A stretch of 64,000 nt of DNA from UKL13-2 sp044229235 (GCA_044229235.1 JBGATH010000002.1:124001-188000), one strand, 5' to 3'. Positions 51,903 through 60,723 are shown, counted from the first letter of the stretch. Program-made: numbers and translations. The notes: generated by a model from the sequence alone, not told the origin.

Positions 51903-52124
51903 AACCAGCAGGCAGGCATTGCCGGCCGGCAGGATGAAACCCGGCGGCAGGTATTGCTGCAGTGCCAGCAGCACGCTGCCCCCGGCAGCCAGCAAGGTGC
52001 CGATGCGCCAATCGACGGCGCTGGGCTGCACGTCTTCCGACAAACCACGATGCATGAGCCCGAGCACGCCGCCGTTGAGCAACATCATGAGCGTGGCAAT
52101 GATGAGCGCGGTGCGCGGATCCAT
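51903..52124 (-). pseudogene. Membrane diguanylate cyclase, copy 2, N-terminal fragment
   Basis: The first 74 residues (MDPRTALIIATLMMLLNGGV to the segment FILPAGNACLLV) differ from copy 1 by one residue, Phe to Tyr near position 58, before the sequence meets the assembly gap. The DNA differs at many silent positions, so the copy is not recent and has been under selection. Whether it is truly truncated or only cut by the gap cannot be decided here. Confidence 0.8.
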
Positions 52125-52225
52125 CGTCAGGCCCTCATACTCTGCCCGGACAGGCCGGTGCCACGGTCGCTGCGCGAGGGGCCATGATCCACATACGCCA
52201 TGTCGGAAATCTGCCCGCGCCTGGT

Positions 52226-52579
52226 TCAGAAAACCGGTGAGCCCAGCTTGAAGCGCGCCGTCATGATCCTGTCTTCCACGATCTCGTAAATCGCGATCAC
52301 ATCCACCTGGCCCTCGCGTCCGTCGAACAGGCGCCGCACGCGCTCGCGGTCCACCACCACATCGCCCACTGCGACGCGGCTCAACAGTTCGGCATGCAGA
52401 TTCGGCTCGGTGAAGCGGGCCACGTGGCGCGCGCGGATCGCCGCGGCACCTTCGGCCATGAGTTTGTCCGGAAATTCGTACATCCGCGCCGCTTCATGCC
52501 AGCAGGCCATGAATCGTTCGATGTCTTTGGCGTTGTAAGCCTGCAGTTGTTCGCGGACGATGTCTTCAGGTGTGGGCAT
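52226..52579 (-). CDS. SnoaL-like (NTF2-fold) protein, copy 2
   Basis: 117 residues from ATG 52579. The pattern is the same as copy 1 (EDIVREQLQAYNAKDIERFM, then MYEFPDKLM and GQVDVIAIYEIVEDRIMTARF), about three-quarters identical. It lies 101 bp upstream of the second cyclase fragment, as copy 1 lies 98 bp from the intact cyclase. The pair therefore moved or was duplicated as a unit. Confidence 0.72.
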   Translation of the reverse strand: MPTPEDIVREQLQAYNAKDIERFMACWHEAARMYEFPDKLMAEGAAAIRARHVARFTEPNLHAELLSRVAVGDVVVDRERVRRLFDGREGQVDVIAIYEIVEDRIMTARFKLGSPVF

Positions 52580-52683
52580 GATGGTAGCGGCGGCGGTAGG
52601 TAAGCGACCTCGGCATTCTCGCCGCAAATGGCCGTGCAAATGATGCCGGGCGATATTTGCATTTGTTGCCGCGCGAACGGCAG

Positions 52684-52749
52684 CACTCCAGTATTGGCGC
52701 GGCTTTCAGGGCATTTTCGGCCTGGGAGCCGCACCACTGCTGGTGTTTT
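52684..52749. repeat. Family A palindromic repeat, copy A9
   Basis: CACTCCAGTATTGGCGCGGC and GAGCCGCACCACTGCTGG around TTTCAGGGCATTTTCGGCCTG. It stands 21 bp from the stop codon of an M20 peptidase fragment, just as the right half of A8 stands 21 bp from the stop of the intact M20 gene. Confidence 0.8.
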
Positions 52750-52769
52750 CCAGCCGGCTTCTAACCGGC

Positions 52770-52846
52770 TCACTTCGCCAGTATCGTCAGCACCGCGAGA
52801 CTCATGGCGGTGACACCGGTCTTGATGGACGGCTCGGCCACCGGCG
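52770..52846 (-). pseudogene. M20 amidohydrolase, copy 2, last 23 codons
   Basis: The minus strand reads VAEPSIKTGVTAMSLAVLTI and LAK then TGA, the same peptide as the C-terminus of the intact gene at 52964-54301. The DNA differs at several silent positions. Upstream codons are lost where the sequence changes at about 52847 to an IS30 end. Confidence 0.8.
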
Positions 52847-52880
52847 TCGTTACCTCACCCCTCCTTGCGCACGCCCTGAA

Positions 52881-52904
52881 GTGTCGGGACTCGTGGTTGA
52901 ATCC
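52881..52904. mobile_element. IS30-type terminal inverted repeat, right end
   Basis: Starts GTGTCGGGACTCGTGG and ends TTGAATCC; the mate of the repeat at 51771-51794. Only about 50 bp of apparent IS sequence (52856-52904) precedes it, starting CCTCACCCC as at the gap side of the left fragment. The element is internally deleted or misassembled. Confidence 0.7.
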
Positions 52905-52943
52905 GCGTTTTCAGCCTGGGAGCCGCGCCACTGCTGGAGTTTT
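52905..52943. repeat. Family A palindromic repeat, copy A8, right half
   Basis: GCGTTTTCAGCCTGGGAGCC followed by GCGCCACTGCTGGAGTTTT. Joined to 51733-51770 it gives one complete family A element, so the IS30-type ends interrupt it in the loop. Confidence 0.75.
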
Positions 52944-52963
52944 CCATCCGGCCGCCAACCGGC

Positions 52964-54295
52964 TCACTTCGCCAATATCGTCAGCACCGCCAGGCTCATG
53001 GCCGTGACGCCGGTCTTGATTGACGGCTCGGCTACCGGCGCATAAAAGGGCGAATGATTGAACGGCACCGGTTTGCCGCCGGGCAGCTTTGATTCGGCGA
53101 TCAGTTTGGGATCGGTGACGCCGATGCCGAAGAACAGCGACGGAATGCCGGTGCTCACGAACACCGAGAAATCCTCGCTGGCGGTGACCGGCGGCTCGCG
53201 CTCCGCCTTGTCGCCGAAGGCCGCCTTCAGCGTCTTCTCGATGCGCGTCGTGAGCGCGGCATCGTTGACCACGGCATCGCCGCCGCGTTCGATGTCGATC
53301 ACAGGGGCCGGCGCGCCGGCTGCCGCGGCCACCGCCGTTGCCACGCGGCGGATGCCATCGTGGATCTTCGCGCGCACTTCCTGGCTGTAGGTGCGGATGG
53401 TGCCGCGCAGGGTGGCGTTGTCGGGAATGATGTTCGGCGCGCTGCCGGCCTCGACGGCGCCGATGGTGGCGACACCGAACTCGAACGGGTCCTTCTCGCG
53501 GTTCACCAGGCTTTGCATGTCCACCAGGAAATGCGCGGCCATCATGATCGGGTCGATGGCCTTGTGCGGCGCCGAGCCGTGCCCGCCGCGGCCCTTGAAG
53601 ACGATGCGCAGGCTGTCGTAATTGGACGTGACCGGTCCGACGTTATAGCCGACCGTGCCGGCCGCCTCGGGGCCGGTGTGCAGCGCCAGCGCGAACGCCG
53701 GTTTCGGGAAGCGGGTAAAGATGCCGTCATCGACCATGGCCTTGGCGCCGCCCACCAACTCTTCGGCCGGCTGCGCGACAAACATGAGCGTGCCCTGCCA
53801 GCGGTTCTTCATGGCCACCAGCGTGGCGGCGGCACCCACCCACGAAGCCATGTGCACGTCGTGCCCGCAGCTATGCGAGACAAAGGTTTCCTTGCCGTTG
53901 TACAAGGCCTTGGCGCGGCTGGCGTAGGGCAGTGACGATTTCTCTTCCATCGGCAGTGCATCCAGTTCGGTGCGCACCATCACCACCGGTCCCGCGCCGT
54001 TCTTGTAGATCGCCACCAGTCCGGTCTTGCCCACTTTCTCGGTCACTTCGAAACCGAGCGCGCGCATCTCCTTGGCCAGCAGCGCCGCGGTGCGGGTTTC
54101 CTGGAAGCCCAGTTCGGGATTGGCGTGGATGTCGCGGTAGGTTGCCTCCAGCGCCGGGTAGCGCTTGGCGACGATGCCCTCGATCTCGGACTTGAATTTT
54201 GCGGGTCCGCTGATGGCCTGCGCATGCGCGACGGCGCCGCACGCAAGGGCAAATACAAGGGCGGTGGCACGCACCACGGCATGGCTGGAATTCAC
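52964..54295 (-). CDS. Secreted M20-family amidohydrolase (hippurate hydrolase/IAA-amino-acid hydrolase type)
   Basis: 443 residues from GTG 54295, with GGGAG six bases upstream; an ATG two codons earlier (54301) touches the ribosome site and is less likely. Signal peptide cleaved after AVAHA. Metal ligands lie in HSCGHDVHM, QPAEELVGGA (Glu pair), ALHTGP and FNHSPFY, all as in M20D enzymes. The dimerisation domain is at about 220-330 (GGHGSAPHKAIDP). It hydrolyses N-acyl or N-aryl amino acids in the periplasm. Lone gene. Confidence 0.9.
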   Translation of the reverse strand: MNSSHAVVRATALVFALACGAVAHAQAISGPAKFKSEIEGIVAKRYPALEATYRDIHANPELGFQETRTAALLAKEMRALGFEVTEKVGKTGLVAIYKNGAGPVVMVRTELDALPMEEKSSLPYASRAKALYNGKETFVSHSCGHDVHMASWVGAAATLVAMKNRWQGTLMFVAQPAEELVGGAKAMVDDGIFTRFPKPAFALALHTGPEAAGTVGYNVGPVTSNYDSLRIVFKGRGGHGSAPHKAIDPIMMAAHFLVDMQSLVNREKDPFEFGVATIGAVEAGSAPNIIPDNATLRGTIRTYSQEVRAKIHDGIRRVATAVAAAAGAPAPVIDIERGGDAVVNDAALTTRIEKTLKAAFGDKAEREPPVTASEDFSVFVSTGIPSLFFGIGVTDPKLIAESKLPGGKPVPFNHSPFYAPVAEPSIKTGVTAMSLAVLTILAK

Positions 54296-54400
54296 TGGCA
54301 TCTCCCGGAACTTTTTTTGAATGTGCTGAGCTGCTTGCTAGTTTGGCATACACCCCTGTGAATGGTCGGCAGCCGGACATTGCCCGATGCTTGCGCCCGG

Positions 54401-55363
54401 TCATGCCCGCGCGTTCTTCGCGACCTGCTGCGCCAGCTCGCGCAAGCGGGTGCGCAATTCGACGGGAGCATCCACGCGCAGCTCGGGGCCGATGCCCAGC
54501 AATGCCAGCGCCGCCTGCTCGATATTTTCAAAGGGCAGCTCAACGGCCGACCAGCCTTGCGCATCTGCCGGTGCGCATTTGCCGACCGCCTCGGCCGCGT
54601 AGGCGCCGAGCTGCGCCAGGCGAGTCAATCCGGCCGTCGATGCACGCAACACCGCCTTGTGCGGCCGCAGGCCGGCTTCAAAGCGCCGCAGCGATTCCGC
54701 CCAGTAAGCCGGCAGATCGAAATCCGCCGGACGCCTGAAGGTGCCCGCCTGCAATTCAAGGGCGCGAATGCTTGCCACCTTGAACGTGGCCGGCCTGCCG
54801 CGGCTGGCGGCGACCACGTACCAGACGCCGGCCTTCAACACGATGCCGAGCGGCTCGACGATGCGCTCGCGTGTGCTGGTCCAGCTCTCGTAAGTCATCT
54901 TCACGATGCGTTGGTCCAGCACCGCACGCGCCATCGCCGGCAGGAAATCCACCGGCTTGGCAGCGCGGTACCAGTCGACCGGATCGAGGTGAAAACGCGC
55001 GCCGATGCGCCCGGCGCCCTCGCCCATTGCCGCCGGCAGTGACGCCAGCAGCTTGCCGCGCGCCTGCTGTGCGGACGGTCCGAGGCCAAGCGCCGCAGCC
55101 TGCGCGGGCAGGCCGATCATCAGCATCGCCTCGACCTCGTCCGCGGCGAGGCCGGTAAGGCGCGTGCGATAGCCGTCGAGCAAGTGAAATCCGCCGCCGG
55201 GGCCGCGATCGCTCTGCACCGGAATGCCCGCCGCCGCCAGTTCATCGACATCGCGGTAAATGGTCCGAACCGATACGCGAAACTCGTCGGCAAGCGCCTC
55301 GGCGGTAATGCGCCCGCGGGTCTGTAGGAGGATGAGGATCGACAGCAGGCGGCTGGTTCGCAT
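54401..55363 (-). CDS. WYL-domain transcriptional regulator (YafY/DeoR-like)
   Basis: 320 residues. HTH_11 winged helix at 1-60 (RTSRLLSILILLQTRGRITA, then VRTIYRDVDELAAAGIP). WYL domain at about 140-220 (YESWTSTRERIVEPLGIVLK and WYVVAASRGRPATFKVASIR) and a C-terminal WCX extension. These regulators sense small ligands or nucleic acids. It is divergent from a DUF1579-like gene with a palindrome between them, a common layout for this family. Confidence 0.9.
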   Translation of the reverse strand: MRTSRLLSILILLQTRGRITAEALADEFRVSVRTIYRDVDELAAAGIPVQSDRGPGGGFHLLDGYRTRLTGLAADEVEAMLMIGLPAQAAALGLGPSAQQARGKLLASLPAAMGEGAGRIGARFHLDPVDWYRAAKPVDFLPAMARAVLDQRIVKMTYESWTSTRERIVEPLGIVLKAGVWYVVAASRGRPATFKVASIRALELQAGTFRRPADFDLPAYWAESLRRFEAGLRPHKAVLRASTAGLTRLAQLGAYAAEAVGKCAPADAQGWSAVELPFENIEQAALALLGIGPELRVDAPVELRTRLRELAQQVAKNARA

Positions 55364-55385
55364 GCCCGCATATTAGCCGATAATT

Positions 55386-55404
55386 CCTGACATGGCTTGT
55401 CAGG
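55386..55404. promoter_or_regulatory. Palindromic operator between the WYL regulator and its neighbour
   Basis: CCTGACA-TGGCT-TGTCAGG is a perfect 7 bp inverted repeat with a 5 bp spacer in the 91 bp divergent gap. It is the natural candidate for the binding site of the WYL regulator, controlling both genes. Confidence 0.65.
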
Positions 55405-55454
55405 TATGACTGTCTATAGTTCAGGCCTCAATCACCAGCGAGCAAGGAAAACAA

Positions 55455-56000
55455 ATGAATCACCAAACCCATGAACTGCAACACGGCGATGCGCAAGCGG
55501 TTGCCCCACGCGCCGTCCCGGCCGCAAGTGTGCCGCAGTCGGCTGCGTTCGACTTCCTGGCCGGTTCCTGGACGGTGCGTCACCAGCGTCTCAAGCAGCG
55601 GCTGGCCGGATGCGCCGAATGGGAAAGTTTCAGCGGCAGATCGCACATGCAGCAGTTCATGCAGGGCCGCGTCAATCTGGACGACAACGTGCTCGACCTG
55701 CCGACCGGGCAGTACCGGGCGGTGACCTTGCGTTCATTCGATCCGCAATCGGGGCTATGGGCCATCTGGTGGCTGGATGGCCGCCACCCGCACCAGCTGG
55801 ATGCGCCGATGCGCGGCAAGTTCTGCGACGGCGTCGGCACTTTTTTCGCCGACGATGAATTCGACGGCCGGCCGATTCGCGTCCGCTTCCTGTGGAGCCA
55901 TGTCACGCCGCGCAACTGCCGCTGGGAGCAGGCGTTTTCCACCGATGGCGGCGCCACCTGGGAAAGCAACTGGCTGATGGACTTCACCCGGGAAGAGTGA
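55455..56000 (+). CDS. DUF1579-like protein
   Basis: 181 residues. FDFLAGSWTVRHQRLKQRLA near residue 32 and WAIWWLDGRHPHQL near residue 98 fit the beta-barrel DUF1579 group often encoded beside YafY-type regulators. No signal peptide; soluble. Good ribosome site (AAGGA). Function unknown; probably the regulated target of the WYL protein. Confidence 0.75.
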   Translation: MNHQTHELQHGDAQAVAPRAVPAASVPQSAAFDFLAGSWTVRHQRLKQRLAGCAEWESFSGRSHMQQFMQGRVNLDDNVLDLPTGQYRAVTLRSFDPQSGLWAIWWLDGRHPHQLDAPMRGKFCDGVGTFFADDEFDGRPIRVRFLWSHVTPRNCRWEQAFSTDGGATWESNWLMDFTREE

Positions 56001-56147
56001 CGCGGGCGGCACAGGCTGCCGGCGGGGAGGTCGCAGCGTTTTCCTGCATTCCATCCTGCCGGTTCCGCAGGTCGTCGGCGAGCCATTCCGCAGGCTGGTC
56101 GCGGGGGCTAAGGTGAGACATCACCAACCTGCCTCCCGGAAACATTC

Positions 56148-56666
56148 ATGAAAACCCTGACTGCCACTGCATTGCTCGCGATCGCGCTCGCACTTTCTTC
56201 TACACTGCACGCCGCATCGTTCAGCGCGGGCTTTGATTTTGCGGGCGACGTCCCGGCCGAGAAGACCGGAATGAAGGTCTACCCGGGCGCCACGCCGCAA
56301 CGCAACAAGAATGACGAGAGCGAATCTGCCAACCTGCAGTTTTCGTTCGGCGATTACGGGCTCAAGGTGATCGCCGCGAAGCTGCGCTCGGCCGACGCGC
56401 CGGACAAGGTGGCGCAGTTCTATCGCGAGGACCTGGCGCGCTTTGGCACCGTTCTTGATTGCTCCAGCGCCGAGGCGCCACCGGCACCGCCGGCACCCAA
56501 TGCGAAGAAATCGAAGGTCCTCACCTGCGATGGTGACAAGCCGCGCAAGAACGGCATGGTGTTCAAGGTGGGTACCCGCGACGACCAGCACATTGCGGAA
56601 GTGCGCCCGGAAGGCACCGGCAGCAAGATTTCGCTGGTGCACGTCAAGGTGCGCAATGTCGATTGA
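56148..56666 (+). CDS. Secreted hypothetical protein
   Basis: 172 residues. Signal peptide MKTLTATALLAIALALSSTL, cleaved after HAA. The mature part holds VYPGATPQRN, then FGDYGLKVIAAKLRS, PDKVAQFYREDLARFGTVLD and two Cys (LDCSS and LTCDGD) that may pair. This pattern recurs in secreted proteins of Proteobacteria without a known role. It ends 33 bp before the pdxH stop, so the two genes converge. Confidence 0.65.
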   Translation: MKTLTATALLAIALALSSTLHAASFSAGFDFAGDVPAEKTGMKVYPGATPQRNKNDESESANLQFSFGDYGLKVIAAKLRSADAPDKVAQFYREDLARFGTVLDCSSAEAPPAPPAPNAKKSKVLTCDGDKPRKNGMVFKVGTRDDQHIAEVRPEGTGSKISLVHVKVRNVD

Positions 56667-56699
56667 ACCAACGTACAGGCGATCACAAAGCCGGTCAGC

Positions 56700-57332
56700 T
56701 CACGGCGCCAGCCGCATCGTGCGCCAGCCGTCGCCCTCGAGCAGATAAACAATGCGGTCATGCAAGCGGCTCGGCCGGCCCTGCCAGAATTCGAAGCGGT
56801 CGGGCAGCAGCCGATAGCCGCCCCAGTGCGGCGGGCGTGGCGGGCGCAGCATGAATTTGGCGGCGTACTCGGCTGCACGCGCCAGCAGCACCGCGCGGCC
56901 GGCGATCGGCTCGCTCTGCGGCGAGGCCCAGGCGCCGATGCGCGACTCCAATGGCCGGGTGTCGAAATACGCATCGCTCTCGGCCTCGCTGACCTTTTCC
57001 ACGCGGCCCTCAATGCGCACCACCCGCTCCAGCTCCACCCAGTGGAATTGCAAGGCCGCAAAGGCATTGCCGGCCAGCTCGCGCCCCTTGCGGCTGTGGT
57101 AATTGGTGAACCAGACCAGCCCGCGTTCGTCGAAGCCCTTGATCAGCACCACGCGCGTCGATGGTCGGCCGTCGGCGCCGACGGTGGCGACGGTCATGGC
57201 ATTGGGCTCGGGCAGTTGCGCGGCCAGCGCCTCGTTCAGCCAGTTGCCGAATTGGGTGAAGGGCGAGGCGGCAATGTCGCTCTCGGCGAGCGCGGCGGCT
57301 TTGTAATCCTTGCGAAGGTCAGCGATGTTCAT
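56700..57332 (-). CDS. pdxH: Pyridoxamine 5'-phosphate oxidase
   Basis: 210 residues, the usual length. Family signs are MTVATVGADGRPSTRVVLIKGFDERGLVWFTNYHSRKG (residues about 45-82), FHWVELERVVRIEGRVEKV, and the C-terminal substrate segment WGGYRLLPDRFEFWQGRPSRLHDR. It oxidises pyridoxamine or pyridoxine 5'-phosphate to PLP with FMN, in the last step of vitamin B6 synthesis and salvage. Cytosolic dimer. Single gene, divergent from the Deg protease. Confidence 0.95.
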   Translation of the reverse strand: MNIADLRKDYKAAALAESDIAASPFTQFGNWLNEALAAQLPEPNAMTVATVGADGRPSTRVVLIKGFDERGLVWFTNYHSRKGRELAGNAFAALQFHWVELERVVRIEGRVEKVSEAESDAYFDTRPLESRIGAWASPQSEPIAGRAVLLARAAEYAAKFMLRPPRPPHWGGYRLLPDRFEFWQGRPSRLHDRIVYLLEGDGWRTMRLAP

Positions 57333-57533
57333 CGGCTATGCGGTCTTGTTCCGGTTATCGCCAGACTCTAGCACCTGCCCCGGCGTCGCGAAATTGGCCG
57401 GGCTTCGGCGGCAGAACTTTTTCCAGCAAGTGCAATCTATAACGCACATCAGCACGGCGCGGTTGCACGGACGTGTCCGCTGTGGCCTCGGCGTGTGCAT
57501 TTGTTCAGTCCCGCTTTCCTGATGAGGTGAACC

Positions 57534-59036
57534 ATGCAACGCAAACAATTTTTTCCCCGCACCGCCATTGCCGTGGCCATCGCCAGTTTTGTCGCGCTCG
57601 GCCTGGCCAGCGGCTATGCCATTTCCCATCTGAAACTGCCCGGCGGCGCGGTGGCGGCGCCCGCGGCAACGGCGGTTTCGCCACCGCCGACGCCTGACCT
57701 GTCGCGCGTCGCCGCCGCGGGTTTGCCCAATTTTGCCGATATCGTCGCCCGCCAGGGCGCGGCCGTGGTCAACATCAGTATCTCCGGCAACGTCAAAGCG
57801 TCCAATCCGCAACTGCACGGCTTCCCGCGGATACCCGGATTCGACAATGACGATGGCTTGCCGAACATCTTCCGCCACTTCCGCCTGCCCACGCCGCGCG
57901 ACCTGCCGCTGCGCGGCCAGGGCTCGGGCTTCATCATCAGCGCGGACGGCATCGTGCTGACCAATGCCCATGTGGTGGACGGCGCGAACGAGGTTACGGT
58001 CAAGCTCACCGACCGCCGCGAGTTCAAGGCCAAGGTGCTGGGCAAGGACAAACCCTCCGACATCGCGGTTCTGAAGATCGATGCGAAGAACCTGCCCACG
58101 GTCGCCATCGGCGAACCTTCGCGTTCGCGGGTGGGCGAATGGGTGCTGGCCATCGGCTCGCCGTTTGGCTTCGAGAACAGCGTGACCGCCGGCATCATTT
58201 CCGCCAAGTCGCGCTCGCTGCCCGACGAAGGCGTGGTGCCGTTCATCCAGACCGACGTGGCCATCAATCCGGGCAATTCCGGCGGCCCGCTGTTCAACCT
58301 CAATGGCGAAGTGATCGGCGTGAACTCGCAGATCTACAGCCAGAGCGGCGGCTACCAGGGCCTGTCGTTCGCGATTCCGATCGATGTGGCGATGAAGGTG
58401 GAGCGGCAGCTCATCGAGAAGGGCAAAGTCAGCCGCGGCCGAATGGGGGTGCTGATCCAGCAGGTGGACCAGCAGCTGGCCGAATCCTTCAAGCTCGACA
58501 AGCCGGCCGGCGCACTGGTCAGCGAAGTCGAACGCGGCAGTCCGGCCGACAAGGCGGGCATCGAGCCGGGCGACGTCATCCTGAAGTTTGATGGCAAGGA
58601 GATCGCCCGGTCGGCCGATCTGCCGCCGCTGGTTGCCGACGTGGCGCCCGGCACCAAGGCCGAGGTACAGGTCTGGCGCAAGGGCAAGTCGCAGACGCTG
58701 AGCGTGAAGCTGGGCGAAATGAAAGTGGCGACCGCGCGCGCCGACACCGGCACGGATACGCCGGCCAAGCGCAAGCTCGGTATCGCCGCGCGGCCGCTCA
58801 CGGACGAAGAACGCAAGGAAGCCGATCTCAAGTCCGGACTGGTGGTGGAACGTATTGGCGATGGCCCCGCGGCGCGCGCCGGTATTCGCCAAGGCGACAT
58901 CATCGTGTCGGTCAATGGCGAAAGCGTGGCCAGCGTCGAACAACTGCGCAAGCTCATCGACCAGCGCGGCAAGCACATTGCGCTGCAGGTATTGCGCGAT
59001 GACCGCAAGCTGTTTGTGCCTATCGACCTGGGCTGA
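57534..59036 (+). CDS. Periplasmic serine protease, Deg/HtrA family with two PDZ domains
   Basis: 500 residues. An N-terminal membrane or signal segment (10-30) is followed by the trypsin-like domain with triad His146 (TNAHVV), Asp176 (SDIAVL) and Ser249 (NPGNSGGP). PDZ1 lies at about 285-370 (VERGSPADKAGIEPGDVILK) and PDZ2 at about 405-495 (GPAARAGIRQGDIIVSVNGE). It degrades or refolds damaged periplasmic proteins. Whether it is the DegP, DegQ or MucD type cannot be decided from context, as no rseB or mucB is nearby. Confidence 0.92.
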   Translation: MQRKQFFPRTAIAVAIASFVALGLASGYAISHLKLPGGAVAAPAATAVSPPPTPDLSRVAAAGLPNFADIVARQGAAVVNISISGNVKASNPQLHGFPRIPGFDNDDGLPNIFRHFRLPTPRDLPLRGQGSGFIISADGIVLTNAHVVDGANEVTVKLTDRREFKAKVLGKDKPSDIAVLKIDAKNLPTVAIGEPSRSRVGEWVLAIGSPFGFENSVTAGIISAKSRSLPDEGVVPFIQTDVAINPGNSGGPLFNLNGEVIGVNSQIYSQSGGYQGLSFAIPIDVAMKVERQLIEKGKVSRGRMGVLIQQVDQQLAESFKLDKPAGALVSEVERGSPADKAGIEPGDVILKFDGKEIARSADLPPLVADVAPGTKAEVQVWRKGKSQTLSVKLGEMKVATARADTGTDTPAKRKLGIAARPLTDEERKEADLKSGLVVERIGDGPAARAGIRQGDIIVSVNGESVASVEQLRKLIDQRGKHIALQVLRDDRKLFVPIDLG

Positions 59037-59057
59037 CGCACCGACCACACGACCGGG

Positions 59058-59124
59058 AAAGTCAAGCACTGGCGCGCTTCGTCAGGCAAAAATGGCCTGC
59101 GAAGCCCGCCAGTGCTGGTGTTTT
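59058..59124. repeat. Family A palindromic repeat, copy A10
   Basis: AAAGTCAAGCACTGGCGCGC and AAGCCCGCCAGTGCTGGTGTTTT around TCGTCAGGCAAAAATGGCCTGC. It sits in the 115 bp gap between two convergent stops, 22 bp from one and 28 bp from the other. Confidence 0.85.
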
Positions 59125-59151
59125 GCCAAGCCGCGCCGCGCGAAGAAACCC

Positions 59152-60723
59152 TCAAGGCTTGAACGGTTGCTGCATCGGTGCGCTGCAGGCGATGTCGGCC
59201 AGGACCTCCAGCAGCACGCGCGTGCCCCGGTGCAGGTCTGCAATGCTCACCCGCTCATCGACGTCGTGTCCGGGATAAGGTTTATCCGGAAACCACATGC
59301 CGAAGGCGATGGCGTTGGGCAGGCTCTTGGCGTAGGTACTCCCGCCGCTGACTGCCGGCGGATCGACCGTGCCGGTCGCACGCTGATACGCGGCCATCAG
59401 GCGTTTGACAATCTTCGCCTGCGGATCAAACGCCAGCCGCCGCCGGCCATAGATGCCGCCGGCCACCAGGCCGGCGCCGGTGCGCGCATTGAACGCGGCC
59501 ACCTGCGCGTTGAGAAACTGCTTCAAGGGTTCGCCGCTGAGGCCGGGGTTGCTGCGTATGTTGATGGTGAGCCGGGCGCGGCCATCTGCCTGCATGCGCA
59601 GTACCGTCGGCACGGCAATGACGCGGCCGAAAACCGGATCCATTTGCGTGAGGCCAAGCCCGGTGCCCTGCAAGTCCTCGCCCGCCAACAGCGCGAACGC
59701 CAGTAGGTCACGCGCACCGCTCTCGGGCAATTCACCGGCGAGGGCGGTGGCCAGCGCGACGATGGCATTGCGCCCACCGGCGGGATTGATGCCGGCGTGT
59801 GCCGCCTTGCCGACAGCGCTGACGTGAAGTCCGGCGGCGCTTCGCTTGACGACAAGTTGTGTCCCTTCCGGCAGCTTCTTCGCCAGCAACCGCTGCTGCA
59901 GCGATTCGGCTGCCGCCGCGGCCGAAGCGGCATGTCCGCGAAACTGCAGCCGCAGGCTTGCCGAATCCGCCACGATGCCGGTGGCGAGGCCGCCGGTCAT
60001 GGCCGAAACCTGCCACGGCGATGCTGCACGATTGGCCAGCGACGTCTGTACCGTCAGCGCGTTCCACGCGCGCTCGCCGATGATCACCGGGAAATTGGAG
60101 TCCAGCACCAGCGTGACGTCGGGCGGCACATTCGACTGCCGGTATTCCTGCATGTCGGTGCCGCCGCTCTCCTCGTCACTGCCGACCAGCAGGCGGATGG
60201 TGTGGGTGCGCGCGCGGCCGCTGTCCTTGAGCGTTTTCATGGCCAGCAGCGCCTGCACCAGCGGCCCCTTGTCATCGGCCGCACCCCGGCCCCACACCTT
60301 GCCTTCCTTCACCACGCCGGCAAACGGCGGAACGGTCCAGTGATCGTCCACAGGCTGCACATCGCCGTGCACCGCGAGGCCCAAAACCGGCGCACCGGCG
60401 GGACCGGGCAGGTCCACTTCCGTGACCTTGTCCCGGTCACGTACCACCAGCCCCAGGTCACCGGCGACACGCGCGAGCCAGGCTTTCTGGTCAATGAATG
60501 CCTGTTCGCGACCGGCAACGGTCGGGAAGCGGATCACCTCGGCCAGAAGCGGCACCATACGCGGTGCCCAGTTCGCCTCGTATTCCTTGTCGAGCGCACC
60601 GCCGGCAGCGCCCGAGGCCGACCCGAACCACAGGAGTAACGAAAGGCCGAACACCTGGATGACTGCTGTACTGCAAAAGAAGTGCGGTCGGCTCACCGCG
60701 GCTGTTCGCTGTCCGCGCAGCAT
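59152..60723 (-). CDS. Secreted M20-family dipeptidase (PepV/CPG2-like)
   Basis: 523 residues from ATG 60723; a GTG at 60744 would add seven and lies five bases after the previous stop. Neither has a good ribosome site. A signal segment (VIQVFGLSLLLWFGSASG, about residues 21-38) is present. Zinc-site motifs are AVHGDVQPVDD, GRGAADDKGP (bridging Asp), SDEESGGTD, and VSGGSTYAKSLPN; PYPGHDVDERVS gives the C-terminal His. Known relatives cleave dipeptides or remove C-terminal residues. It follows the zinc-Cys small protein on the same strand. Confidence 0.85.
   Translation of the reverse strand: MLRGQRTAAVSRPHFFCSTAVIQVFGLSLLLWFGSASGAAGGALDKEYEANWAPRMVPLLAEVIRFPTVAGREQAFIDQKAWLARVAGDLGLVVRDRDKVTEVDLPGPAGAPVLGLAVHGDVQPVDDHWTVPPFAGVVKEGKVWGRGAADDKGPLVQALLAMKTLKDSGRARTHTIRLLVGSDEESGGTDMQEYRQSNVPPDVTLVLDSNFPVIIGERAWNALTVQTSLANRAASPWQVSAMTGGLATGIVADSASLRLQFRGHAASAAAAAESLQQRLLAKKLPEGTQLVVKRSAAGLHVSAVGKAAHAGINPAGGRNAIVALATALAGELPESGARDLLAFALLAGEDLQGTGLGLTQMDPVFGRVIAVPTVLRMQADGRARLTINIRSNPGLSGEPLKQFLNAQVAAFNARTGAGLVAGGIYGRRRLAFDPQAKIVKRLMAAYQRATGTVDPPAVSGGSTYAKSLPNAIAFGMWFPDKPYPGHDVDERVSIADLHRGTRVLLEVLADIACSAPMQQPFKP

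Noticed and set aside
57364..57405. Possible eleventh family A copy (GACTCTAGCACCTGCCCCGG)
   Set aside because: Only a weak left arm is present and no inverted right half could be found.
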